This document shows, piece after piece, positions 1 to 7,465 of a DNA stretch of 16,298 nt. The DNA is from Pseudodesulfovibrio sp. GTDB taxonomy: Bacteria; Desulfobacterota; Desulfovibrionia; Desulfovibrionales; Desulfovibrionaceae. The stretch covers positions 1 to 16,298 of the forward strand of contig JAFLJW010000249.1 in assembly GCA_022712815.1 (NCBI GenBank). The letters run 5' to 3'. Each line of letters opens with the position of its first letter. The first letter of the stretch is position 1. Made by a program: the position numbers and the translations under genes. The notes beneath the pieces were generated by a model. The model did no database searches, was not told the DNA's origin, and saw nothing but the letters and a program-made list of their open reading frames with translations.

Positions 1-57
1 CATTTTCTCAATTTCGCAGCGGCTAATCCGCCTCTGCTCAACCAAGGAGGCCATCTC

Positions 58-3000
58 ATGAAATGTGACCGCCGAAGATTTTTGAAGCTCACAGCCTCGT
101 CAGCAGCGTGCCTTTCCCTGGCTCAGCTCGGCGTCAGCCTGACGCCGATCAAAAGCTATGCTGCCGACCTAAAAATTGACGGAGCAAAGGAGGTGCTCAC
201 CGTCTGCCCGTTCTGCTCCGTAAGTTGCTTTGCCATCGGCTACGTGAAGAACGGAAAGCTGGTAAGCGTCGAAGGTGACCCGGACTACCCCATCAACGAA
301 GGTTCTCTATGCGCCAAGGGTGCGGCCATGTTTACCATGACCACTTCGCACCACCGGGTGCAAAAGCCCATGTACCGCGCTCCGTTCAGCGACAAGTGGG
401 AAGAAAAAAGTTGGGACTGGATCATCGACCGCATCGCACGCAGGGTCAAGGATACCCGTGACAAAGAATTCGTCAGTAAGAACAAGGCTGGACAGCAGGT
501 CAATCGCCTGGAATCGATGTTCCTTATGGGGACGTCCCACGCCAGCAACGAGGAATGTGCACTGACGCACCAGTTCGCCCGAGGTCTCGGCGTGGTGCAT
601 ATGGACCACCAGGCACGCGTGTGCCACAGCTCCACCGTGGCGGCGCTCGGCGAAAGCTTCGGCCGGGGCGCCATGACCAACCACTGGATCGACATCAAGA
701 ATGCCGACTCCATCCTGATCATGGGCAGTAATGCCGCTGAGCATCACCCGATCTCCTTTAAGTGGGTACTTCGGGCTAAGGATAAGGGCGCCACCGTAAT
801 GCACGTGGACCCCAAGTTCTCCCGGACCTCGGCACGCTCCGACTTCCATGTCCCCCTGCGTTCGGGCACGGATATCGCCTTCCTGGGCGGCATGATCAAG
901 TACATCATCGACAACAAAAAATACTTCAATGAATACGTTGTCGAGTACACCAATGCCTCGCTGATAGTAGGCAAGGCCTTCAACTTCAAGGACGGCCTTT
1001 TCGCGGGCTACGATCCCAAGACGCGCTCCTACGACAAGAGCAAGTGGGACCTTGAGTTCGATTCCCGGGGCGTACCCAAGCGCGACAAGTCGCTCAAACA
1101 CCCCCGCTGCGTGTTTCAACTGCTGAAGAAGCACTACTCCCGCTATTCTCTGGACAAGGTCTCCTCGACCACTGGCGTTGCCGAGGAAACTCTGCTGCGC
1201 GTGTACAAGACCTACACCGCCACGGGGTCCGGCACCAAGGCCGGAACCATTCTCTACGCCCTGGGTTGGACCCAGCACACAGTGGGTGTGCAAAACATCC
1301 GCACCTCCGGCATCATCCAGCTTCTGCTGGGCAATATAGGCATAGCGGGCGGCGGCATCAACGCTCTGCGCGGCGAACCCAACGTCCAAGGGTCCACCGA
1401 CCACGCCCTGCTCTACCACATCCTGCCCGGCTACATGGCTATGCCGCAGGCGGACTGGTCTACGTACGCCAAGTACAACAAGGCCAACACCCCGATCAGC
1501 AACGACTCGCAATCCGCAAACTGGTGGCAGCATAAGCCCCAGTATTTCGCATCGCTTCTCAAGAGTTGGTTCGGTGACAACGCCACCAAGGACAACGGCT
1601 TCTGCTATAAACTCCTGCCCAAGATGGACAAGGGCGAGGACTACTCCTACCTGTTCATGTTCGACCGCATGTACCGGGGAGCCATCACCGGCGGTTTCTT
1701 CATGGGCCTGAATCCCATGAATAGTGTCCCCAACACCAACAAGATCCGCAAGGCCATGGACAACCTCGACTGGGTCGTCTGCGCCGAGCTGCACAACTCC
1801 GAGACAACGGACAACTGGCGTCGCCCGGGCGTTGACCCGAAGAAAGTCAAGACTGAGTTCTTCCTGTTGCCCTCGGCCCATCGTCTGGAAAAACTCGGCT
1901 CCGTGACCAACTCCGGCCGCTGGCTGCTGTGGCACGGACAAGCCATCCCTCCCCAGTACGAGGCGCGTCCATTCGGCGAGATGTACATCCCGATCATGAA
2001 CAAAATACGCGAACTCTATGCCAAGGAAAGCGGCACCTTCCCCGACCCGGTGCTCAAGCTCGACTGGCCTGAAAAGTACGATCCCGAGGATCTGTGCCAG
2101 CGCATCAACGGTCGCTTCACCCGCAACACCGTCGTCAAGGGCAAGAAGTACTTGAAGGGACAGCAAGTGCCGTCCTTCGTCTCCCTGGCGGACGATGGAT
2201 CGACGTCCAGCCTGAACTGGCTCTACTGCGGAAGCTGGACCGAGGAAGAAGGCAACAAGTGCCTTCGCCGCGACCCGAAGCAGACCCCGATGCAGGCAAA
2301 GATCGGCCTGTATCCCAACTGGTCCTGGTGCTGGCCGGTCAACCGCCGCATCCTCTACAACCGCGCCTCCGTCGACCTGAACGGAAAACCGTTCAACCCG
2401 AAAAAGACCGTTATCGAATGGAAAAACGGCAAGTGGATCGGCGATGTACCCGATGGCGGATGGCCGCCCATGGCCACCGGCAAGGGCAGGTACCCCTTCA
2501 TCATGCACCAGCACGGTCTGGCCCACATCTTCGGCCCTGGCAGGCAGGACGGCCCCTTCCCCGAACACTACGAACCGGTCGAGACGCCAGTGAAGAGCAA
2601 CCTGTTCTCCAAGCAGCTCAGCAGCCCGGTCTACAAGTTCACCACGAGCGCCCCGGACGTGCTAGCCAAACCGGCGGACCCGAACTACCCCATCGTGCTC
2701 ACGACCTACAGCCTCACCGAACATTGGTGCGGCGGCGGCGAGACACGCAACGTGCCGAACCTTCTCGAAGCCGAGCCACAACTCTACGTGGAGTTGAGTC
2801 CGGAACTGGCAAAGGAAAGAGGTATCAAAAACGGGGAAGTGATTATTGTCGAGAGTATCCGGGGCAAGGTCGAGGCCGTTGCCATGGTTACAGTGCGCAT
2901 GCGTCCATTAAAGGTTCACGGCCGCATCATTCACGAAATCGGCATGCCTTACTGCTTCGGCTGGACCACTCCCGGATCCGGCGACTCCACCAACCGGCTC

Positions 3001-3102
3001 ACGCCTTCGGTGGGCGACCCGAACACCACCATCCCGGAATACAAGGCGTGTTGCGTGAACATCCGCAAGGCGACCAAGGTCACCGAGCTGGCCACCCCAT
3101 AA
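58..3102 (+). CDS. fdhA: Formate dehydrogenase catalytic (alpha) subunit, Cys-type, Tat-exported
   Basis: Oxidises formate to CO2 in the periplasm using a bis-MGD Mo or W cofactor and one [4Fe-4S] cluster. The 1014-residue length fits single-chain periplasmic FdhA/FdnG proteins. The N-terminus has a twin-arginine signal (RRRFLK at residues 5-10, hydrophobic stretch, probable cleavage after SYA at 33-35). Cluster cysteines are C50, C53, C57 and C85. The active-site segment QARVCHSSTVA carries C189 (codon TGC at 622-624) followed by H190; in E. coli FdnG the equivalent residue is selenocysteine. GSNAAEHHP and HVDPKFSRT are cofactor-domain signatures, and the C-terminal molydopterin-dinucleotide-binding domain begins near residue 875. 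AAGGAGG at 44-50 lies 7 nt before the ATG and fixes the start, although the frame is open upstream to the window edge. First gene of an fdhA-fdhB-fdhE-fdhD series. Mo versus W use cannot be told from sequence. Confidence 0.96.
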   Translation: MKCDRRRFLKLTASSAACLSLAQLGVSLTPIKSYAADLKIDGAKEVLTVCPFCSVSCFAIGYVKNGKLVSVEGDPDYPINEGSLCAKGAAMFTMTTSHHRVQKPMYRAPFSDKWEEKSWDWIIDRIARRVKDTRDKEFVSKNKAGQQVNRLESMFLMGTSHASNEECALTHQFARGLGVVHMDHQARVCHSSTVAALGESFGRGAMTNHWIDIKNADSILIMGSNAAEHHPISFKWVLRAKDKGATVMHVDPKFSRTSARSDFHVPLRSGTDIAFLGGMIKYIIDNKKYFNEYVVEYTNASLIVGKAFNFKDGLFAGYDPKTRSYDKSKWDLEFDSRGVPKRDKSLKHPRCVFQLLKKHYSRYSLDKVSSTTGVAEETLLRVYKTYTATGSGTKAGTILYALGWTQHTVGVQNIRTSGIIQLLLGNIGIAGGGINALRGEPNVQGSTDHALLYHILPGYMAMPQADWSTYAKYNKANTPISNDSQSANWWQHKPQYFASLLKSWFGDNATKDNGFCYKLLPKMDKGEDYSYLFMFDRMYRGAITGGFFMGLNPMNSVPNTNKIRKAMDNLDWVVCAELHNSETTDNWRRPGVDPKKVKTEFFLLPSAHRLEKLGSVTNSGRWLLWHGQAIPPQYEARPFGEMYIPIMNKIRELYAKESGTFPDPVLKLDWPEKYDPEDLCQRINGRFTRNTVVKGKKYLKGQQVPSFVSLADDGSTSSLNWLYCGSWTEEEGNKCLRRDPKQTPMQAKIGLYPNWSWCWPVNRRILYNRASVDLNGKPFNPKKTVIEWKNGKWIGDVPDGGWPPMATGKGRYPFIMHQHGLAHIFGPGRQDGPFPEHYEPVETPVKSNLFSKQLSSPVYKFTTSAPDVLAKPADPNYPIVLTTYSLTEHWCGGGETRNVPNLLEAEPQLYVELSPELAKERGIKNGEVIIVESIRGKVEAVAMVTVRMRPLKVHGRIIHEIGMPYCFGWTTPGSGDSTNRLTPSVGDPNTTIPEYKACCVNIRKATKVTELATP

Positions 3103-3117
3103 GAAAAGGAGAACGTC

Positions 3118-3852
3118 ATGCCCAAAACCATACTGATAGACACCTCCCGTTGCACAGCGTGCCGCGGGTGCCAGATCGCATGCAAGGAATGGCACGAGCT
3201 GCCCGCCAACAAAACCTACCAGGTAGGCTGGGGCAGCCACCAGAATCCGCCGGACCTAAACCCCAACAACTACAAGCTCGTCCGCTTCAACGAACACCTT
3301 GATAACGGCGTGGTCCGATGGAACTTCTTCCCCGACCAGTGCCGCCACTGTGACATCGCACCATGCAAGGAAACCGGCGATTTCTACATCGAGGAAGCCA
3401 TTGTCCAGGACGAACAGACCGGGGCCATCCTGTACACCTCCAAGACCAAGGACTTCTCCAAGGAGCAGTTCGAGGAAATCAGGGAAGCCTGTCCCTACGA
3501 CGTACCCAGACGCAATGAAACGACCGGCTTGATGGTCAAATGCACCATGTGCAATGACCGCCTCCATAACGGTATGCCGCCGGCATGCGTCAAGGTATGC
3601 CCGACGGGCGCCATGCAGTTCGGCGAACGCGAAGACATGCTCAAACTCGCCCATTCCCGACTGAGCGACCTTAAAAAGGACTGGCCCAACGCGATGCTGG
3701 CCGACCCGGATGCCGTGAACGTCATCTACCTGCTGATCGACAAGCCCGAGCACTATCACAAATACTCTGTGGCCCAGGCCAATATCGGCCCCATGTCCAA
3801 ACAGCAGTTCCTCGCCACCCTGGCGAGACCCTTCAAGGTCATGAAGGGGTAA
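3118..3852 (+). CDS. fdhB: Formate dehydrogenase iron-sulfur (beta) subunit
   Basis: Electron-transfer partner of FdhA, predicted to carry four [4Fe-4S] clusters. Visible cysteine groups are C12-x2-C15-x2-C18-x3-C22, C75-x2-C78-x4-C83, C125 (ACPYDVP) and C142-x2-C145, C157-x3-C161 (ending VCPTG), the FdnH/HybA/DmsB-type pattern. At 244 residues it lacks the C-terminal transmembrane helix of E. coli FdnH, so it should form a soluble periplasmic heterodimer. It has no signal peptide of its own; co-export with Tat-tagged FdhA is the known route for such subunits. The ATG lies 15 nt after the fdhA stop with AAGGAG at 3106-3111, so the two are cotranscribed. Confidence 0.95.
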   Translation: MPKTILIDTSRCTACRGCQIACKEWHELPANKTYQVGWGSHQNPPDLNPNNYKLVRFNEHLDNGVVRWNFFPDQCRHCDIAPCKETGDFYIEEAIVQDEQTGAILYTSKTKDFSKEQFEEIREACPYDVPRRNETTGLMVKCTMCNDRLHNGMPPACVKVCPTGAMQFGEREDMLKLAHSRLSDLKKDWPNAMLADPDAVNVIYLLIDKPEHYHKYSVAQANIGPMSKQQFLATLARPFKVMKG

Positions 3853-3867
3853 TATACCCCATACCCT

Positions 3868-3906
3868 CTCCTTGTGGGCGGGGCACCTCCTTGTGGTGCC
3901 CCGCCC
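3868..3906 (+). promoter_or_regulatory. GC-rich intercistronic hairpin with embedded 10-bp direct repeat, fdhB-fdhE
   Basis: GGGCGGGGCACC (3876-3887) pairs perfectly with GGTGCCCCGCCC (3895-3906) around a 7-nt loop. CTCCTTGTGG occurs at 3868-3877 and again at 3887-3896, a 19-bp period. The hairpin starts 23 nt after the fdhB stop and is not followed by a T-run, so a full intrinsic terminator is unlikely. Inference: a partial terminator or an RNA-stability element that keeps fdhAB message above fdhED message. Confidence 0.6.
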
Positions 3907-3930
3907 CAGCGGAGAACTCGGAGCAACCAC

Positions 3931-4836
3931 ATGGAAACGACATCCGCCCGCAGGCAAATCAAATCAACGCTCAAAGTCATCAAAACCCGCGATGCTGCAT
4001 ACCACGAACTGGTCGATCGCTTCGGATTACTCTTCGAAAAAAAGGAACAGGTGCGTACCGCCCTGATGGCCGCAAACTTGCAATCCCCCGCCGTTGACGC
4101 CGACCGCATGGCCGCCGGAATGCCCGTCTTGGGCAAAGAGAATCTCACTCCTTGGGCCAGTGCGTTCAGACAGTCCGCCGACAGCCTGCTGCCCGTTCTC
4201 GCCGAAGTACTGCAACTGGAGCGGAAGACACACCGAAACCTGCTGGCCCATCTGGACAATAATGAGAATCTCTTGGGACTTGCCCAAGCGCGGATTGAAG
4301 GCAACCGGAAACACTTTGAAAACACCTCCGTACAGCTTGGCATCACACCTCGGACATTGCTGCCATATATTTCAGAGGCCGTTTCCGCCCCTGTCTTTTG
4401 TGCTATCGTTTGTCACTTGGGCGAGTCCCTTTCCTGGGAATATGGCCACTGTCCCGTCTGCGGTTCCTTCCCGTCCATTTCGCAACTCACGCCCAAGGAC
4501 GTTACGGATTCCGAATATCTGGTGGGTGGAGGGGGCAAGAAGTACCTGCACTGTTCCCTCTGCGGCCACGATTGGCGCTACAAGCGAAACGCCTGCGCGG
4601 CCTGCGGCAACGAAGACAGCGAAAGCCGCGAACTCATCTATGCGGACGGCGTGAAGCACGAACGGATCGAAGTATGCCACAAATGCGGCAAGTACATACT
4701 CAACGTCGACATGCGCGAATACGCGTCCCTGCCTCATCTGGACACCATTCAGATGGGACTCATCCACCTGGATGTTCTGGCGCATGAACGGCATTTGAGC
4801 CCGGTTTCACCGACTCTCTGGAACACCATCAACTAG
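3931..4836 (+). CDS. fdhE: FdhE, formate dehydrogenase accessory/maturation protein
   Basis: FdhE proteins are cytoplasmic, rubredoxin-like metal-binding factors that interact with the catalytic subunit of periplasmic formate dehydrogenases before Tat export. This 301-residue product is close to E. coli FdhE (about 309). Its C-terminal half has the four diagnostic CxxC pairs: C174/C177, C208/C211, C222/C225 and C249/C252, the last in EVCHKCGKY. The N-terminal half is helical and charged, as usual. An in-frame GTG at 3874 would add 19 residues (MGGAPPCGAP...), but it lies at the foot of the intercistronic hairpin and has no Shine-Dalgarno. ATG at 3931 has GGAG at 3920-3923, 7 nt upstream, and is the better start. 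Third gene of the fdh operon. Confidence 0.92.
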   Translation: METTSARRQIKSTLKVIKTRDAAYHELVDRFGLLFEKKEQVRTALMAANLQSPAVDADRMAAGMPVLGKENLTPWASAFRQSADSLLPVLAEVLQLERKTHRNLLAHLDNNENLLGLAQARIEGNRKHFENTSVQLGITPRTLLPYISEAVSAPVFCAIVCHLGESLSWEYGHCPVCGSFPSISQLTPKDVTDSEYLVGGGGKKYLHCSLCGHDWRYKRNACAACGNEDSESRELIYADGVKHERIEVCHKCGKYILNVDMREYASLPHLDTIQMGLIHLDVLAHERHLSPVSPTLWNTIN

Positions 4837-4844
4837 GCGGCGAC

Positions 4845-5630
4845 ATGACCACATCCCTCCTTCGCGTCCATGACACTCCACCGGTCCCGTCTGTCAGGGA
4901 CTTTTTCGAAACCGATACGTCGCAACGCGAATGTACGGTGACCATTCAACGTCTGGACCGGGGGGAATTGGCCTTCCGGGAAGACACGATCGCGGTGGAG
5001 ACGGACCTTCGTGTCCAAATTCCGGGCCGATCGGATGTGGTTCTGGCCAGAACCCCAGGCGACGACCTGAACCTGGTTGTGGGGCACCTCTTCTGCAAGT
5101 CCGTGCTCGACACGCCCGAAGAGGTAGCCAACATCGGTTTTTGCTATCGGGACTCCGACCGAGTGGACGTTTCCCTCGACGGGAACAAGTCATTCCGCCG
5201 TATCTTTCCGAAGCGCCCGCCCGTCCGCCTTGCCCCCAAGCGTCTATTCGAGTTGAAGGAAACCTTTGAACGCCGCCAGGATCTCTTCAAGAACACAGGC
5301 TCCACCCATGCGGTCGCGCTCTTTTCGCTCAAAGGCCGACTCCTTGCATTCGGCGAGGATGTAGGCAGACACAACGCCTTCGACAAAGCCATCGGTCGGG
5401 CGTTGCTGGAAGGGACGCTGGGACAGACGGCCATAGCCATGATCTCCTCCCGCATCGCCGTGGGGATGGCTGCAAAGGCGGCGACCGCGAACATTCCCGT
5501 GCTGTGTGGTTTTTCCGCAGCAACGAGTTCGGGCATCGACTACGCCAAAAAGTACGACATCACCCTCATCGGCCGTCTCAGGAAAACCTCTTTCGACGTG
5601 TACGCCAACGCCTGGCGCATTCAGGAATAA
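4845..5630 (+). CDS. fdhD: FdhD-family protein lacking the CxxC sulfur-relay motif
   Basis: FdhD normally moves sulfur from the cysteine desulfurase IscS to the bis-MGD cofactor, which activates formate dehydrogenase. Family features seen in these 261 residues: an N-terminal segment ending in TPGDDLNLVVGHLF, then FKNTGSTHA (148-156), GEDVGRHNAFDK around residues 170-181 (cofactor-binding region), and a C-terminal SSRIAVGMAAKAA...FSAATSSG...TLIGRLR block. The CxxC pair of E. coli FdhD (C121/C124) should lie between about residues 115 and 147, but no cysteine is encoded there; the segment reads FRRIFPKRPPVRLAPKRLF. The protein may therefore bind cofactor or enzyme without canonical sulfur transfer, or a second FdhD may exist elsewhere. 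The ATG follows the fdhE stop by 8 nt with only a weak purine-rich site, consistent with translational coupling. Confidence 0.88.
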   Translation: MTTSLLRVHDTPPVPSVRDFFETDTSQRECTVTIQRLDRGELAFREDTIAVETDLRVQIPGRSDVVLARTPGDDLNLVVGHLFCKSVLDTPEEVANIGFCYRDSDRVDVSLDGNKSFRRIFPKRPPVRLAPKRLFELKETFERRQDLFKNTGSTHAVALFSLKGRLLAFGEDVGRHNAFDKAIGRALLEGTLGQTAIAMISSRIAVGMAAKAATANIPVLCGFSAATSSGIDYAKKYDITLIGRLRKTSFDVYANAWRIQE

Positions 5631-5959
5631 CGTGCACCCCCGTCTGCCATCCCCGGCAGGCGGGGGCGCCCTCCCAACAAACGATCATCATCTCCATGGC
5701 CCAGGGTGCGTTGTCATCCTTTTCCCTCATTCCCGATGCAACCGATCGCTCGAGTACTCCATTCCCGCCAGAAGAGGCCGTAGCAAAGACATTGTCCTGC
5801 ATTGACCACTCGGCGAGCCAGATCAATTAACCTAAAAAATTTACCATTTTGTGGTGGGTTTTCTGCCATTTTACCGCCCAAAGATCTCCTGACCATCAAT
5901 CAGTAGATTGAGCGTGTCCCTAGGTGTGAACTGTGCATAACGATCACAGATGGAATCAA
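5631..5959. other. Convergent intergenic gap between fdhD and the kinase gene
   Basis: Apart from the hairpin at 5637-5666 I see no convincing gene. A 44-codon ORF from ATG 5696 has no ribosome-binding site and no recognisable product. The right half becomes AT-rich and holds two similar blocks starting CCATTTT (5842-5848 and 5862-5868). It also holds a short hairpin TCAATC-AGTA-GATTGA (5896-5911), which could weakly end the leftward kinase transcript, although it lies on the far side of the kinase stop with no clear T-run. Confidence 0.4.
5637..5666 (+). terminator. Probable terminator hairpin after the fdh operon
   Basis: CCCCCGTCTGCC (5637-5648) pairs with GGCAGGCGGGGG (5655-5666) with one G-T wobble and a 6-nt loop, beginning 6 nt after the fdhD stop. 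No T-run follows, so it is not textbook rho-independent. Its place at the end of the operon supports a termination or 3'-end protection role. Confidence 0.55.
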
Positions 5960-7465
5960 CTACAACTTGGCGGTGGACCTGAACGAGACAGTCATGACCG
6001 TTCCTGATTTTTCATCCGTTTTCATGTAGATATTCGCACCATGGGTACGGGCTATTAGGGCAGCGAAATAAGTGCCCAGTCCTGTGCCATTTTCCTTGCC
6101 ATAGGTGATGTATTTTTCAAAAATACGATCCCTGATTTCCTTGGGGACTGGAGCGGAATTGAATACGGAAAACTGTTTTTTCGAGTAGTTGTACATACGC
6201 ACAACGACCCTGTCGTCAGGCCCTGACGCCTCTATGCCGTTTTGAATCAGATTTCTAAGGATGACCCGAAGCAACGGTTCCTCGCCGGGGATGACGAACT
6301 GCTCATCGCCCACCACTTCGGTATTGTCCAGTTCGATGCCCAGAGTCACACCTTTACTTTTGAGCAGAGGGGCAAACTCCTCCTCCAGCCCACACACCAC
6401 TTCCACCAGGTCGACCGGTTTAAGGTCCAGCGAATAGATATCCTTCTCCATCTTGAACATATTGAGATGATTCTGAATCATATCCAACATTCTGTACCCT
6501 GCGGCACGAATTCGTTTGATGCTTTTTTCCTGGCTGCCTGAAAGTTCTCCGTCTCTCAAGAGCAGTTCAGGGTATCCGATGATAAGGCTCAAACCGGATT
6601 TCAAATCATGCTGATTGATGCGCTCCACCTCTTCTCGAATCATCTCGGCTTTGGCCCTTTTTTTTATTTCCTCAACCAAGATGTAATTGTTTCGCACCAG
6701 TTTCAATTTATTGAGTTCAAGCTGCCGCGTCCGCTCGTCAACTTTTTGCTCAAGGGTTTCATGGTGCCTTTGCAACTGGGCTTCACGCAGTTCTATTTTC
6801 TCCAGCATGACGTTGAATTCAGACATGAGCAGGCCTATTTCGTCATTATTCTCGTACTTCACCCGTCGTGCGTAGCCCTTGCTCCGGGATATTTCCACGA
6901 TGGTCTCCGTAAACTCCCGTAGCGGATCGGTCAGCTTGTGACAAAAGAGAGTCGCTACTTTGACACAGAGAATGAACACAACCGCCAAAATGATCGCCGC
7001 GACAAGCAGGCTGTGAAAAAAGGTAGTCCACTGATCGTCAAAAGAAATATCAATAACTAAAACACTCTCCGGCGAAGCGGTCGTAATGGGCCAGGTCACG
7101 ACCATATTGGAAATATGCATGACAACTTCCTGATGTACCCCCGTAAAAGGAGGGAAGGCTTTGCCGTACGATGCAAACAACTTCGCACCGTTGACATATA
7201 TCGAAGCCCCCGCCACACCTGAAATCAAAGCCAGAGAAGACAAGTCTTCCCGGGCAGCATCAGCATCGTCAAAATCAATCGCAACCGCTAGAGAGGGAGC
7301 CATTAAACTGGCCAGAGATCGAGCCCTGTCCGCCGCATCCTGACGGTGAGAGCAAAACATGAATATCAGATTCAAAGCAAATGCCAGTAGCAATGCAAAA
7401 AGAGAAGTTCCGAGAATGGCAATAGACAATTTTCGGCCCAGTGGCGTAAATCGACGACTATTCAC
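5960..7465 (-). CDS. CHASE8-HAMP sensor histidine kinase
   Basis: Inner-membrane sensor kinase of a two-component system, 501 residues from the chosen start. Order of parts: TM1 about 13-37; a periplasmic region of about 115 residues with the CHASE8 pattern (PSLAVAIDFDDADAA, then SIYVNGAKLFASY); TM2 about 155-180; HAMP to about 235 (LTDPLREF... NDEIGLL); a coiled coil (about 235-280); a DHp helix with H286 in NQHDLKSGL; and an ATPase domain with N-box N409 (NLIQNGIEAS) and G2 loop GTGLGT. The usual DxGxG motif is replaced by FNSAPVP, as in a known subgroup of such ATPases. CHASE8 is the sensor fold of YfiN, the partner of YfiR, and a YfiR-like gene lies directly upstream. The GTG at 7465 has GGAG 6 nt upstream and overlaps the preceding stop by 8 nt; ATG at 7477 and TTG at 7492 are possible but lack a ribosome-binding site. 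Confidence 0.9.
   Translation of the reverse strand: MNSRRFTPLGRKLSIAILGTSLFALLLAFALNLIFMFCSHRQDAADRARSLASLMAPSLAVAIDFDDADAAREDLSSLALISGVAGASIYVNGAKLFASYGKAFPPFTGVHQEVVMHISNMVVTWPITTASPESVLVIDISFDDQWTTFFHSLLVAAIILAVVFILCVKVATLFCHKLTDPLREFTETIVEISRSKGYARRVKYENNDEIGLLMSEFNVMLEKIELREAQLQRHHETLEQKVDERTRQLELNKLKLVRNNYILVEEIKKRAKAEMIREEVERINQHDLKSGLSLIIGYPELLLRDGELSGSQEKSIKRIRAAGYRMLDMIQNHLNMFKMEKDIYSLDLKPVDLVEVVCGLEEEFAPLLKSKGVTLGIELDNTEVVGDEQFVIPGEEPLLRVILRNLIQNGIEASGPDDRVVVRMYNYSKKQFSVFNSAPVPKEIRDRIFEKYITYGKENGTGLGTYFAALIARTHGANIYMKTDEKSGTVMTVSFRSTAKL

Noticed and set aside
1..57. In-frame open sequence before fdhA as a longer N-terminus
   Set aside because: The Tat signal begins right after the ATG at 58, which has an ideal Shine-Dalgarno; the upstream codons would bury the signal.
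307..2568. 753-codon open frame on the minus strand inside fdhA
   Set aside because: Antisense shadow of a GC-biased gene; the plus strand encodes a complete, motif-rich formate dehydrogenase and the antisense product has no recognisable domain or start site.
2094..3302. 402-codon plus-strand frame over the end of fdhA and start of fdhB
   Set aside because: Overlaps two certain genes in another frame; the product is Arg/Pro/Gln/His-rich, as expected of an out-of-frame translation.
3874..3930. Upstream GTG start extending FdhE by 19 residues
   Set aside because: The start lies at the foot of the strong hairpin, has no Shine-Dalgarno, and the extra residues do not look like FdhE.
5696..5830. 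44-codon ORF in the fdhD-kinase gap
   Set aside because: No ribosome-binding site, no recognisable protein, and longer frames over the same stretch are out-of-frame continuations from fdhD.
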